Notes: generated from the letters alone by a model not told the origin. 64,000 nt of DNA from Mixophyes australis (GCA_036250195.1 JAVHZZ010000003.1:330941694-331005693), one strand, 5' to 3'; positions 22,386 through 34,499 are shown, counted from the first letter of the stretch. Numbers and translations: made by a program.

Positions 22386-23680
22386 TCAACATTTGGTGTG
22401 GAAGTGACCTTTTTGTCCACATTTGTGACTATTATAGTAAGTGTTAAATATCTGGAGATCAAGCCTATCATCACGATGTATTGTTTCTACCGTCTTTAAA
22501 GTGATATTTCGTTTATGTTCCACCTCGGAGGCAGTTAATGCTTTCATGGTAACATCTCTCCAATTAGGCAGTGATGTCTGGACTCTAGATTTTAAGGAGT
22601 CTAACAAACCATCCATTTACACAGCCACTTCACTTTGAAGAACATTAGTCTCTATATCCTTTATCCCTGTATACTTAGCCATCTCTGATATCGCTTAAGA
22701 GCACCTTCTTCATCCTTCTGCCTAATTTTAAAAATATTGTGCCACTCAGAAACAACTAGGAAAACAACAGACAATTGCTTAACAATACCTTATGTTAGCC
22801 TGATTTACAGCATGTGTCAAAGTGTCATCAACGTCTAAACTAGCATCCTGTATGAAATCTGTAACATCAGTGTTCTTAGGCAGACATGCTCTCAATAACA
22901 AACGCCAATCTTTTCTAGTGGGCTCATCGTATTTCCCAAATCTAACGAATTGCTGATATGCTGCTGAATCTTTCCTAGGATCAGGAAACTCTCTGACAAT
23001 CTCTCTCATCTCCGGCCTATTCCAAGGGCAATAAATCAGCACATCTCTGGTTGGCAGACTTCCATCACTACCTGCTATACCACTGAGAGCAGTGAGAGTA
23101 AAGGCCGAAAACAATTTTGCTTAATTCAAAACATAACCTCCTTGTTTCTTTCCTGTTCTTTTTTAACTACAACAGGGGGGCTATCAGGCAAAGGGCATTT
23201 TGTTGGGTCACGTTCAACACATGACCTGGTTTGTGCCTCTAGATCTAAATTAGGCGCGGGAACTGGATTGTGTACGGTACTGACTAGTGTATGTGGCACG
23301 GGTCTAAATTGTTGTAGCTAGGTTGCGGCAGTAATTACATTATCATCTTCATCATCACTATATTGTTTTACTTAAGACAGTATATAACTTATTCACAACT
23401 GGGTTAGTAGTTATAACAGAGGTAGTGTTTACAGTAGGATTAGCATGTATAATAGGGTTATCAGAGTTAAGACCGGGTTCAGGAATATTGGGTGGCGGTG
23501 CTGCCACCACAACAACACAACTCCTGGTGTTCTGTGAAACGACCTTGTGTTTTTTTCTTTTCTTATTATGTCTGAATTTTCATTCACGGTGGTCATGTGA
23601 GATGGAGGCGCTTCATTTGGATGTGGGACATTTCGAATGAACTTTGCATAATCATAATATATAGGATTTGTGGTCAACAT
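22386..23680 (-). pseudogene. Endogenous retrovirus gag, broken
   Basis: Minus-strand frames. At 22779-23114 a capsid-like segment reads PWNRPEMREIVREFPDP and continues with a DFIQDASLDVDDTL helix. At 22386-22616 a capsid C-terminus/nucleocapsid segment ends in KCGQKGHFHTKC, a CCHC zinc knuckle in which the first Cys position appears to be Ser. The Pro-rich matrix/p12-like portion (about 23150-23680) is scrambled by frameshifts. A single-knuckle nucleocapsid fits a gamma/epsilon-like retrovirus. No 5' LTR or primer-binding site was found beyond 23680. Confidence 0.8.
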
Positions 23681-24123
23681 TAGTAATAAGCCACTATCCC
23701 TGTAATTTGTTGTTTTAAAGCTTATGGATTAAGCATATTGCGTACCCTATAACTGTCTTGATTTTGGTGGGACATAACAATTCATGGGTTGCAAATCGGT
23801 TGCAGCTATTTTACATGAATTTGAGTGGTTGGGGCAGGGATTATTTTGTCCCTTTTTATTCTAAATGTTGAAAGGTTTGATATTGGAGCTCATGTTGAGT
23901 TAGAAGTATGTCTGTTTTCTTAGCAGGAAATATGTATTTCCATATTGTACATTCACACTAAAAAATGCATATGTCCATTTACTGATTTTGTTGCGTCTTA
24001 CACTCACTATTGGAGAACTGAAACAGGTGAGGGCAGAGGCAGGCAAGTGTAAGCCGAGTACAGAAAGAGCATGTTCATGTGATTGTTACGGAGTTAGACC
24101 TGGGCATATGTGCATATACACAT
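23681..24123. other. No recognised feature
   Basis: This is the expected position of the retroviral leader and 5' LTR, but I see no LTR-like ends. Confidence 0.4.
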
Positions 24124-25017
24124 GTCAGCCACAGAGCTGTAACTAGGGTGGTGCGGGCGGTGCCGTCGCCCAGGGCGCAAGCCCGAGGGGGCGCAGCAGC
24201 CGCCCGCTACCTTCCCCTCTATGGCACATAGTAAAAAAAATAATAAAAAAATAATAATTTGTGGCCCCTCCCCCCCCCCGACTCGTGAGTTCAATGAAAG
24301 AACTATGAAAAAAACACCGTCTCCTGTCACTGCAGCATCACTGATGATGTCACATGCTGTCAGCGCAGAAGAGCCAACACTGCGGGGAGCTGAGAACAGA
24401 CCTTAAGTAAGTGAGGGGGAGGAGGATCTGTCAGCTCCGTTAGTTGTTCTCTCCCTGAGCACTCCTCTGTCAAATTACATGCTGTGTGTTAGCAGCTCTC
24501 TGCTTCCAGGACTGCCCCTTCCAGCATCCCCAGCTCCTCCTGACAACCCTGCGTTCCACCAACACTCTCACCTCTGCTCCTGATAACTATGACTCCAGTG
24601 CCCCTCCCAACTCTCGGTGCACTGTACCATACAGAACCCCCATCATTGACCTTTCCTTGCCCTGCATATCAGTTCCCTCTGTTTCTATCCAGATATGTTT
24701 CCCTTCCTTCTGATCCCTGACACCTGTCAATTCTGACTCCTGGCTGGACCCCCGAAATACAACTGTAACCTCTGCACCCTCTCCATCACTACTGCAGGTA
24801 TCCCTCGTCTTCCTTATATCTTATATAGACCACCCCCTAATTCCATGTAGCTGATATCTGCCCCCTTTCCCTCCACCATAAACACAGAATATTTCACACA
24901 CTGATCTGCAGTAAGGGGAGCCCTAACCTCTTCCCTGTCTCACAGCCACCAAATCCCAAGCAGGTGGGTGAATATCTCTTCTGTATAATTTTTATGCTGT
25001 CATCAGGATATGATGTT

Positions 25018-25250
25018 ATAGGAATGCTCTCTGTATAGTATGGCGGTCATAGGAATGCTCTCTGTATAGTATGGCGGTCATAGGAATGCTCTCTGTATTG
25101 TATGAAGGTCACAGGAATGCTCTCTGTATGGTATGAAGGTCAGGAATGCTCTCTGTATGGTATGGCGGTCATAGGAATGCTCTCTGTTTTGCATGGCGGT
25201 CATAGGAATGCTCTCTGTATAGTGTGGCGGACACTAGGAGGCTCTTTATA
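25018..25250. repeat. 31-bp minisatellite, about 7-8 units
   Basis: Units contain aggaatgctctctgtat plus a variable atgg(c/a)ggtca part, with small indels. It lies inside the hAT-like element. Confidence 0.88.
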
Positions 25251-25254
25251 TTGT

Positions 25255-25273
25255 ATGTGTGTGTGTATATGTA

Positions 25274-25304
<31 letters not shown>

Positions 25305-25305
25305 T
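25255..25305. repeat. (TG)n/(TA)n microsatellite
   Basis: Tandem tgtgtg then tatata tracts adjoin the minisatellite. Confidence 0.9.
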
Positions 25306-25840
25306 TAGTGTGATGGTGATAAGGGGGGCACAGTGTGATAAAGATGGCTCCATGGCACGGTGTGATAAAGGAGAGACAGTGACGGAGGGCACAGTGTGAT
25401 GAAGGGGCAGTGTGATACAGATGGTACCGTTACAGTTAGGTTTTAATTTGCTTCAGTGAGTTTTATTTGAAAAACCAATTCATATTTTATACAGCTAGCA
25501 TGTGACAGCTGCATTTAAAGTACTTTGATTCTATGGAGGCTTATTACATAAAGATCCTTACAAAGCCAGACCGTGAAGAATGGGGAGGGAGGGGGTTTCA
25601 GTGCGGTCTAGAACTTGTAAAGCGCTAGCCACGCCCCCACAGTAGGTTGGTCACGCCCACTCGACTATTGACACTCCCACTTAGATGGGGGGCGCCGGTG
25701 CCCTGTCTCGCCCAGGGCACTAAAATGTCTAGTTATGGCACTGGTTGGACAGAGTACTTCAACTTGTAGACATGATTCCTGATAGAGCTCATCTTCTGGC
25801 CCTCTCCAGAGCCCACAAACCTGAGGCACTGGTAACACTA

Positions 25841-25988
25841 TGGGGTATATTTACTAGATTGCGGGTTTGAAAAAGTGGAAATGTTGCAACCAATCAGATT
25901 CTACTTATAATTTATTTTGTACAATCTGTCTGGTTGCTATAAGCAACATTTTAAATTTTGCCAAACCTGCAGTTTATTAAATATACCT
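25841..25988. mobile_element. 148-bp MITE
   Basis: The ends ggggtatatttacta and the inverse aataaatatacct form imperfect TIRs that continue through gcgggtttg / caaacctgc. It is flanked by cta on both sides (3-bp duplication). An internal inverted pair includes gcaaccaatcaga / tctggttgc. Confidence 0.8.
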
Positions 25989-26204
25989 CTATGTATTGAG
26001 TGGTAGTACTGATGAAATAATAAGATGCACGGAAAGGAAAATTCCCCACCATAAACGGGTTTCTCTGTAGCACTGCTGTCTTGGTATTGGGGGATGGCAC
26101 AAATGTCAATGGAATTAAAATTACTAAGACATATGGAGCAAGCTAAAATGCTCATTTCTACTTGCTTTTTTTGCATCACTGCATATAGTTAAATTATTGC
26201 CAAA

Positions 26205-26925
26205 TCTATATATATAAAAGGCTGGTCCTCACCTTTATAAATTCACGCACAAAACACACAAACAAACGTGGTAAAATGTTTGCAAATGACTCTTTTGCGT
26301 ACTTGACTATTCCTACTGACTAGGTTTTCCTCATTTCTTCGGCTTATTTTGTTTGGTTTATTTTGTTTTTTTGTGTGGCAGTTACCATTTATAACAAGCT
26401 ATTCCAAATTGACTCGATTTTCTATCCATATGTTTTATTTGTACTTGCTGTTAAATTAAGGAATATTCTAATTAATTTAAGCAACAAAAAGTGTAACTAC
26501 GATGCCACCTAAAAGGCAAATGTCTGCTGCTGTGGGAGTAACTGCACAGCAAGAAGCAGCAAAAAAACGAAGGGCAGAGTGGGATAAAGCCCGACAACAA
26601 ATATGACCAAAGAGAACACAAACATGGTAGTCATAGCCATGCAAATCGGACTCCACAGCAAATTGCCCGTCACAGAGTAAACAATCGAAGAGCGAACAGG
26701 ACAGAGGTAATATCACGTCAGCGCCTACAAGGTCACCGGACAAGGTGCCACCCCGTTTTAGATGTCGGAAACTTTGTTGAAACAAATATTAATGCTTATA
26801 ACTGTGGACAGATGAACAGTGTTTGTGAATTTTGTCACACTAAACATTTTGCGGCTGGGCAGCCATCTGACAAACTATTCAATCAATGCTGCCACAAGAG
26901 TAAGTCAAATTGGTCTGCCCCATTA

Positions 26926-26960
<35 letters not shown>
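26205..26960 (+). mobile_element. Helitron 5' end with broken Rep/Hel N-terminus
   Basis: It begins with the Helitron-type 5' terminus tctatatatataaaa, inserted after an A, as expected for insertion between A and T. A start at 26502 reads MPPKRQMSAAVGVTAQQ with an Ala/Lys/Arg-rich helix, then a stop at 26605. After a frame change the sequence reads RQRLQGHRTRCHPVLD. At about 26790-26905 it gives NAYNCGQMNSVCEFCHTKHF followed by FNQCCHKSK, the C-x2-C...CC zinc-finger region found at the N-terminus of animal Helitron proteins. Neither the Rep nor the helicase domain is present. The 3' end (CTRR plus hairpin) was not found. A T-run follows at 26928-26961. Confidence 0.8.

Positions 26961-26961
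<1 letters not shown>
26928..26961. repeat. Poly(T) run, 34 nt
   Basis: An uninterrupted T homopolymer between the Helitron fragment and APLF exon B. Confidence 0.95.
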
Positions 26962-26963
<2 letters not shown>

Positions 26964-27192
26964 GAGCCGGTAGTTGATTCCATATTCTTGGGATAAATGA
27001 TGTGCGCAATTTACTTTTATTTTTTTTTCCGTTATTTTGACAGCCTTTTAACTAGTGCCATCATAAATATGAAGATGTCTGCTGCACAAGGAATTGGGGT
27101 TTGCGTGCATTTTGTTCTTTATTTTATAAAGCTCTATACATATGGTAACACATATATGAAATGTTTTACACCACTACATTTGATTATTTCAG

Positions 27193-27322
27193 ACTTCTGC
27201 TATCTGCTGTAAAGATGATGTAGAACAATCGGGACCTGTACCAAGGAAACGTGTGCTTCCAAGCTGGATGTTGCTGGGGAATCTCCCAACTCAGAGTCTT
27301 CCATCCCCTGTTATTAAAGCAG
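27193..27322 (+). CDS. APLF: APLF exon B with Ku-binding motif
   Basis: This exon encodes the A-type Ku-binding motif (A-KBM) by which APLF docks on Ku80 at double-strand breaks. The peptide contains RKRVLPSWM (27244-27270), close to the RKR-L-P-WML core known in vertebrate APLF. The acceptor (tgattatttcag) ends at 27192. The donor GT is at 27323, inside the string gcaggttggt. The exon begins at a codon boundary, matching the end of exon A. It holds 43 codons plus one base (phase 1), which exon C completes as a glycine codon. Two cysteines lie near its start (AICCKDD). A Helitron 5' end lies about 1 kb upstream in the intron. This exon is short for the ORF scan and was found from its motif. 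Confidence 0.93.
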
Positions 27323-28190
27323 GTTGGTGTGTATTTTTTCTATAGGCAGCAGAGAACAGACACTGATCTTGCTAATCTTTACTTCTGTGAATGAAAGCAG
27401 TTCATCTGCATTTATCACGCCAATGCTTTTCTAGGTATTTACAACATACTGGGTTCTCTGAATTATTTATATATGCAGTGCTTGTAAATACACATTAACA
27501 CACTCTCAATTCAGCCACTTATGATTTGTTAAGTTTACTTTCAAGGAAATATTAAAATTATATTTACATTCGTTCTTGGAATAATAGCCTGCACAATACA
27601 TGATCTGTTTTTATGTGTTCATGTTAAAGCTGTATATTGGATTTTTGTAGTGTGTTTTGAATAAAAGCAGCTCATTCACTGAATGTATATCTTTTTAAAT
27701 AAATTATTTTCCTGGTAAAATTAATTCTATATGGTAAACATAATGTCACTGAACAGCTGCAGGTAGCATTAGCAACTAATTTTGCCAATTAGTCTTCCAA
27801 ATCCAGCAAAAATATGGTCTGAATCTATGAAAGAGCTACTCTGTCACATGGTGACTGTATGCATATCTGGAGCTCCAATTGATATATTACGCGGATGGAT
27901 ATTTTGCAGTACTTCAATAAGAACAGTTAATTAATATTATAAGCAGTGTAATGCCGGCAGCAATCTGGTATCAATCTGTTTAACATTGACCTATAAATCT
28001 CTAAGACCATATAGAATTGCTTTAACTACTCTTTGGTATAGATTATATTACACATATTTATTACCTTGTGATAATGTTTTTTAAGAATTTGTGGTTTTAT
28101 ATATATATACTTTAAAAATATCAATAAGAAGGTTTTGAGCACTACAACAATGCAAGCCCATAATTATTATTTATATTTCTGTAAATATTA
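27323..28190. other. Intron 2 start, no recognised feature
   Basis: AT-rich DNA with no supported gene or repeat. Confidence 0.5.
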
Positions 28191-28199
28191 TGTATATGT

Positions 28200-28202
28200 G
28201 TT

Positions 28203-28245
<43 letters not shown>

Positions 28246-28260
28246 ATATATGTATATATG

Positions 28261-28312
<52 letters not shown>
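28200..28312. repeat. (TA/TG)n microsatellite
   Basis: Long interrupted ta and tg tracts, ending in about 45 bp of pure (TA)n. Confidence 0.95.
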
Positions 28313-28313
<1 letters not shown>

Positions 28314-28652
28314 CACTCTTTGGAAAGCTCTTTCCCAAACGCACATAATTTCCCTGTGGTTTTAAAGCACATAAGATAGAATTCTGGGACATATAAATCT
28401 GTCTTTAACAACTCTCCCAGTGCAATTATGTGGTTGATAATTTTTTTTTTTAATATATTGGCACTGTATTGCTTTTGTTTTGTATCAATTTGACTGTCTA
28501 TTTATTAACATATATTTATATAGCGCCAGCATACTTCTCAGCACTGTATTGATCTATCGATTGCAATATGCTGTCTTTGTATACCATAGTACATAGAGTA
28601 CACATATACCAGTGTATATGCTGTAGTGTTTTCTCTTTGAATGTTAGGACAG

Positions 28653-29097
28653 TGTCAGGGTATCTAAAGCGGCCTCTGACACATGTCTAGTGCCAGAGTA
28701 TTGGTTCACTCCTGCTCCGGCGTTTCCTGAACTTCTGATCCACTGTGTTCTTCAGTTCTGACTCGACTTCCTGTGACTACTCTCCTGTGTTTCATTTTGG
28801 TACCTTGCTGCCTGGCTGGTTTGACTATTTGGCTTGACCTGACTTCTCCGTGGATCCTCCCTGTGTACTGCACCGCTCGGTTGGCTCTGACCTGGATTGC
28901 CTGACTACGCCTGTCTACTACTGTCGCTACACCGGTGACTGTTTTGGAGAATCGCGACCTGCGTATCCTCTGCAGCTAAGCCCAAACCCCCTTGAGGGGG
29001 TTCCTAGTGAATACCAGGGGTTCATTAGACTCCGCGCCTCCCTGTTCAGTTGCGCCAATACCGGTTAGCGGCCATCTCTGCAATTCCGTGACCGACA
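28653..29097 (+). mobile_element. Ty3/Gypsy-type solo LTR, 445 bp
   Basis: It begins tgtcaggg and ends gaccgaca, the TG...CA ends of an LTR. The body is C/T-rich with tgactac, cctggattgcctg and gagaatcgcgacc blocks. The 3' part (cagctaagcccaaac, ttcattagactccgcgcctc, gttgcgcca) is shared with the LTR at 62636-63251. No internal coding region adjoins, so it is a solo LTR. The open frames at 28850-29222 are incidental. Confidence 0.7.
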
Positions 29098-30279
29098 ACA
29101 TGCTTGTCAAATGTGTTCTTCAAGAGACGTTTTCTCCCAGGTTTGACCAGACCATATATATACATGGTGTACACGTTTGTGATTTTTGCAACTTCCAATT
29201 TTCTGTAAATGTAAGAATGTGAGTGTGCCGTGTTGCAATATAAGGCCTTGTACCCACAAGCGATATTCTTAAGTGAATTCTCATAGTCTATGAAATGCGC
29301 TATGACGCCAATAGTTCAAAATAATACAATCATATGGGCATGTATGTACATGCTCTTTTGTCATTTGCTTTGTGTAAATTTCAATATTGCATGCGGCATT
29401 CAGAAGAATTCAAGCATGATAAAAATACAATGGTTGTCTTTGGTTTAGCGCCTGCCAGAACGTTCAGCAAGCATTTGTCATTAGGGATACTAATCAACTT
29501 CTCTATGGTTACAAGAATGTGAAACTGGAATTTTCTGTGTCAATAAATTAATATTCAGTCAGTGTTTTTAACCTCTGAGCTTCAATTTTCTCATATTAGT
29601 TCATTATGTGTTTATGGTTGCATTGTGAAAGGATATTAAATAATATAATATGGTTATTACAACACAGGACATGTGCATGGTTTGGTGTGTTCACAATCAG
29701 GTATGTATGTAGGTTGCATTATTCATTTTAATTCTGTTAACTCGTGTATATTTTAGCAGTGAACATATGGGAACTCATTATGCGTCGGTATGCTTTTGTA
29801 ATGCATTTAGTATCCATTTTTACATCAGATTAGCTCAGGTATAAAAACATGATTTTAAATGTGTCGTGCATACAATATTGTACAGTGCTTTTATATCAAA
29901 TCTAAGGCAACCAGAAATATAACACAGATTCCTGTCCGATGTCATGTTTTTCACTAAAATGCTTTTTTCATTAAAGCACATTTTCATTTGTCACCAGAGA
30001 TGGGTTAATAATATACCTATGTTCTAATAGTACTTCTGAACGTTACATTCGGTGATCTGGAATCCTTTGTTCATGACCAGTAGCCTCACTGAGTTCAATG
30101 GACAAACTATACATGTTTCTAACTTATTAATAGAGAAGCTAATTCACTGCGGAAAGAGAAAGCATTATACAGACCCCGCAATTAAATGTACTGTGCATGT
30201 CTGCTTTTTCTTATGTATGGCTATGGAGGATTAAATACAGAGCCAAAGGTTAGAAATTGACTGATTTTGATTGGTTGTC
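29098..30279. other. Intron 2 sequence, no recognised feature
   Basis: AT-rich. Short open frames lack support. Confidence 0.5.
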
Positions 30280-30740
30280 TCTTAAGTCAGGGGTGGGGAA
30301 CATCCTGCCGGCGGGCCGTATAAGGTCCGTGACATCAGTTGTTCTGGCCCTCTGCCATCCACCGCCCTAAAAGAAACGAAAAGAATTAAATAAAAAAGCA
30401 ACAGCCTATGTGACAGCCCGGACCGGTGCACTCGTCCCCGCACACACAGAATGTCAGGCTTGACGTCATCATGCCCGACAGTTGCAGGGCGAATCGGCCA
30501 GGGAGCAGTCACAAAAAAGAGAAGAAGACAGAAGAGAAGAAAGAAGGCAATAGAAAGGTAAGTGAAGGAGAGAAGAAGCAGGATGAAGGGTGCAGTAAGA
30601 AAGAGGGGAGACAGATAACGGAGAGAAAAAGCTGGATGAAGTTGATTATTTTTAAGTTGCTAATTTCGTAATGCCCCCGAATGATGTTATAAATATCCAA
30701 ATGGCCCTTGGCAGAAAGTTTCCCCACCCCTGTCTTAAGC
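30280..30740. mobile_element. hAT-type non-autonomous transposon with 8-bp TSD
   Basis: The element (30288-30732, 445 bp) starts caggggtggggaacat and ends with its approximate inverse, gtttccccacccctg. The 8-bp duplications tcttaagt (30280-30287) and tcttaagc (30733-30740) differ at one base. Subterminal ggcgggccgtataaggtcc text and its distant inverse are typical of hAT/Charlie-like elements. The interior is purine-rich (agaagaaagaa tracts) without a transposase. Confidence 0.9.
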
Positions 30741-31586
30741 CAACAAGAGATTGGGTACAATGTGACTAGTGTGTTTGTGGGGAGAGCTTGACTTCCTGGT
30801 CTATAAAATTGAGCCAGCTTGTGCTGCTACACAGAATAAATAGTGGCAAATTGCATCAAGAAATTGAAATAATCCAATGCTAGATCGGTATATTAATGTA
30901 AAAGAAATAGTTTCACAATTAAGAGCACAGCAGGAGGTATGAGACACTGTAAAGACCCCTTTTATCAGTGTTTAATTGTAACATGCTTTATATATCGGAC
31001 AAAAAAGTATTTTGCTTCTCACATTAACTTACAACTACAGGGCAGGCCTAATACTGCATTACCACCTAGGAAACCTTTTCCAAATGGTTCCACTATTTTC
31101 TTAGTCAAAAGCTCAGGGGGCTGAGCCCTGCTGTTATTTTCTCATTTCTTTTCACTGCCATGCCCGAAAACCAAGCAGGTGGCATGTGATTTGTCCTCCA
31201 ATTAACACACCAATTTGCCGTACCCTGACAAGTTGTATAACAAAATATATTATAGCCAAAATTACGGGGAAAAAACTACTCTAGGGACCACTGCAAAACA
31301 TTTTGTAACTAATGTTCCAGTTACATAACTTTAACTGTAACCTCAGAGAGCCTTTCCAAATGCCAGATGTCCATAACATTATAATAAAAGTACAGTTATC
31401 ACAAAATTGAAAATTAAAATGGTGATATTTTACTTGTACTACAGAGAAACATTCATGTAAATGTATAGGAGCAAATTGGAAAGGATTTGCTTTGTCAAAC
31501 TTTTTTGTTCCACTTTTTTCCTTGGCCCCATTTTTCCTTGCTTGGGTGGCTGTTAGAAGGTTGATATTTCCAAGTAAATAATGATC
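30741..31586. other. Intron 2 sequence, no recognised feature
   Basis: No supported gene or repeat. Confidence 0.5.
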
Positions 31587-31588
31587 TA

Positions 31589-31799
31589 CAGGGTGATTCA
31601 AAAGTCGCAGTACACCCTTTTATTTCAAAAACTCTACAGGAATTGGGCCGATTGGCCGATTTCAAGATGGCGCCCATGTTTGGTACATACCGTAAAAGAT
31701 AGACCACGTCACCCATACCTTACTGGAGTATTCAGGTTTCCCAATTTCCTGTAGAGTTTTTGAAATAAAAGGGTGTACTGCGACTTTTGAATCACCCTG
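31589..31799. mobile_element. 211-bp TA-flanked MITE with very long perfect TIRs
   Basis: The ends cagggtgattcaaaagtcgc and its inverse are perfect and extend inward for about 53 bp without mismatch, then differ by one A. A TA dinucleotide sits on each side (31587-31588, 31800-31801). This is the Tc1/mariner-superfamily pattern. The centre (about 100 bp) contains tttcaagatggcgcccatgt and has no coding capacity. Perfect arms suggest a recent insertion. Confidence 0.93.
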
Positions 31800-31802
31800 T
31801 AT

Positions 31803-34490
31803 AATGATTTGCTGGTCTTTTATCATTATTACAATTTCTGTAGCCAGACAATAATATATATTTTTTTTTTTACAATCAGTAGGTTCCTTGTAATATTTGG
31901 TTATTCTTACAGCTTCGGATGTAGATGGGAGTCTCAGCTTGTAGAAAGCTTCCAGTAACGTGGGTGTAAATGAGTAATAAAAGCAATAGACAGAATTTAT
32001 TTTTAATTCATTTATAACTTCTCACAATAAATTAATTAGAAGGTCTTTTCATAAAAATATCTCAGAAAATTGTTCTTCACAGTTGCCTGTGAACGTCCAT
32101 AGAAAGACTAGTTATTTAATGCAAATGATAAAAGATATGAACATTTTGGGAATATCAATCAGAAAATGAGGAGAGTATAAGAAGAATAGCATATTTGTGC
32201 ACTCTATACTTTTATTTTTGTAGATTGTGTAGTGGAGTAAGCATTGAATCCATATTAGTGTGTTTATATCTATATCTTAATTGAACAGACTAAGGAAAAA
32301 GAGAGAGTGAGTGTGACATATGCTGAGGTTTGGGCACCCTGCCAATCGGCCTCCTTGGCAGAAATCTCACTGTGTAATCGTTTCTTGTAGACAAAATTGT
32401 TCCTTACTCTTCCTTGAAAATACTTCTAGCTCTGAAACATTCCTTGGTCGTCTTGTATGCATTGCATGTTTGATATCTGTCTATCTGCTGTTTGGTGGCT
32501 GTGATGGCCATTCCAAAGCCTTGATCTTTTAATCCTATAATTCATGGTTGAATTTGAGTTATGTTGCTGGAATATCTAAGCTCTTTTCAGCTTCAATGAT
32601 AGTGACATATATACACAGGTATGGGATATTTAATCTGGATATTCCTTATGCAGAAAATAAACATGATTTTATGTATGATGCTCTAAATTATGTATTCCTC
32701 TAGCAGAAGATTCATATGCAGCAAACAGTTGTAAAGTAAAATAAATGTTAAAGAGGATATCACTGTCATTGTTGGATTTATTTTATTACTTTTCCAGATT
32801 TATTTTAAGCATACAGAACATTTTTTGCTTCTTACTAAATGGATACCTTTGGATAATTCTTTACGATGGCAGCTACAGCTATCCAGGCATGTGGATAATA
32901 TTTACCGTTTTGAATGTGATTTATTTTCAATACTGTAGTTTATCCTTAAGAGTATTATATTGTTGCAGAATCGTTTCTTAATGGAGAGAAGTGTATCCAT
33001 GCAATGCTGAGTGTGTGCTTTCCATAGCTTTCCACAATTTGTCATGGCAAGATCAATGCAAAAAGCAGGACTAGGCAGTAGTCCCAAATTTTTATTTCCT
33101 TCAGAATGTAACTTTAGTGCAGTGTTGAAAGAGTTTGGTCTTTTTTTTTAATTTGCTTTACCCAAGAGCACTTATTTAATTGTACATATGCTTGTTCATA
33201 ACAGGGGCAAGTGCAGGGTTTCATACGGTTGGATTCCAAATCTTAAATGTATAGTACGTTAAATAGTTTTTTGTTTTTTTTAACTGGACATCCACTGCAT
33301 TGATCTGACCTACATCCTCCAAATATGTTTATGCATAATAATGTTTATTAGGCAGGAAGAAAGTCTTTTTATCAGGATTTGCAGTACCCTAACTCAAGTG
33401 TAAAATAAACACAAGGGAGTAGCTTGTCAAAGAATGTGCCATTTATAGGAAAAAGTAGAGACGAATAAAGGATGTGTGCAAGTGCATGATTCTTCTTATC
33501 CATTCCTAACTTGTGACTGAACATCCCAGTGCTGCTTTATGAACTTCCTGCTTCTGGTGTACGTCACTCCTGTGTGATACCTGGGAGAGGTCACCACCAG
33601 GCAATACTACAGGCGGGCAGGGGGCAGTGAAGTAGAAGAAGTAAATTGGTACAGTGCTGAAATATTTCAGATATGAAATGAATTGTGGGCACAACTATGA
33701 GGCATGAGATGAATTGTGGGCACAATTATGAGGCATTTAAAAAAATTATTTTAAAAGTACTTTTTTTTTTTATTTGCTTGTGGGTGTTGTTCGTGCGCGC
33801 ACTCGTGCATGCAGGGGGGATCGGTAGTGACTAAATCCCCTTCAGCTCAGGTACCTTCAGACGCCAGGTCATGTGACTGCAGCGGTCACATGGTACTCAG
33901 TGCAGACGGGCTGCTGGATATTCGTCCTGTGCGCTGTGCAGTGGAGAATAAGGTAAGAAGAAGGTGTGCTGGAGAAGGGGGCATGTGTGGCTAAAGGTGC
34001 TGGGCAGAGAGGGGGCACGTGTGAGATATATATATTTGTATATGTATATATTCTTCTGCCATTGAAACTATCAATGTCATGGGACCTAACCATTGCTTCA
34101 AAAGAATTCGATGGAAAAAAATATTCATATGGCTTGCACATGGGAAAAAAGCCCTGTTTGCACATGCGCAATATCCCAGCATTGCGGCCGGCTGGCTATG
34201 GGACTGGTGGCTGGATCGGGATGAGGCGCAGAGTGGTGACTTACTGGAAGAGGTGGAGCGGGACAGGACAACATCGTCCCCGTCACCAGTGACTGACTGC
34301 TATGCTGCACACACAGTACTCATGCAGGCAGCTGATTGAGTGTGGGATTCTGTAGCTGGCTGTGTTTTCATTGGCTCTATGAGAAAGTGAAAGCCATTCA
34401 GAGCTAGCAACGTGAAACTGCTTCGAGGAATCCAAAGGTTTTTACATTATAAAAAAAAACAACAAAATACTAGATAACTGTAACTATATA
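31803..34490. other. Intron 2 sequence, mostly unassigned
   Basis: AT-rich to about 33500. There is a direct repeat of about 33 bp (gaattgtgggcacaa...atgaggcat) near 33680-33735 and a moderately GC-rich patch at about 33780-34330. The short open frames have no recognisable domains. Confidence 0.5.
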
Positions 34491-34499
34491 TTTATCGTC

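Larger units (their letters stand above)
24132..25743. mobile_element. hAT-like non-autonomous element, about 1.6 kb
   Basis: The left end cagagctgtaactag and the reverse complement of the right end, cagtgccataactag, form imperfect TIRs. Both are backed by matching GC-rich text (ggcggtgcc-gtcgcccagggc and its inverse ggcgccggtgccctg). The flanking 8-mers, gtcagcca and gttggaca, match at 5 of 8 positions, compatible with an aged 8-bp hAT duplication. No transposase was recognised inside. The interior holds a 31-bp minisatellite, a (TA/TG)n tract and acagtgtgat-type repeats (about 25310-25430). Confidence 0.7.

Noticed and set aside
28850..29222. Two overlapping ORFs of 72-76 codons
   Set aside because: They fall within or at the edge of a Gypsy-type solo LTR.
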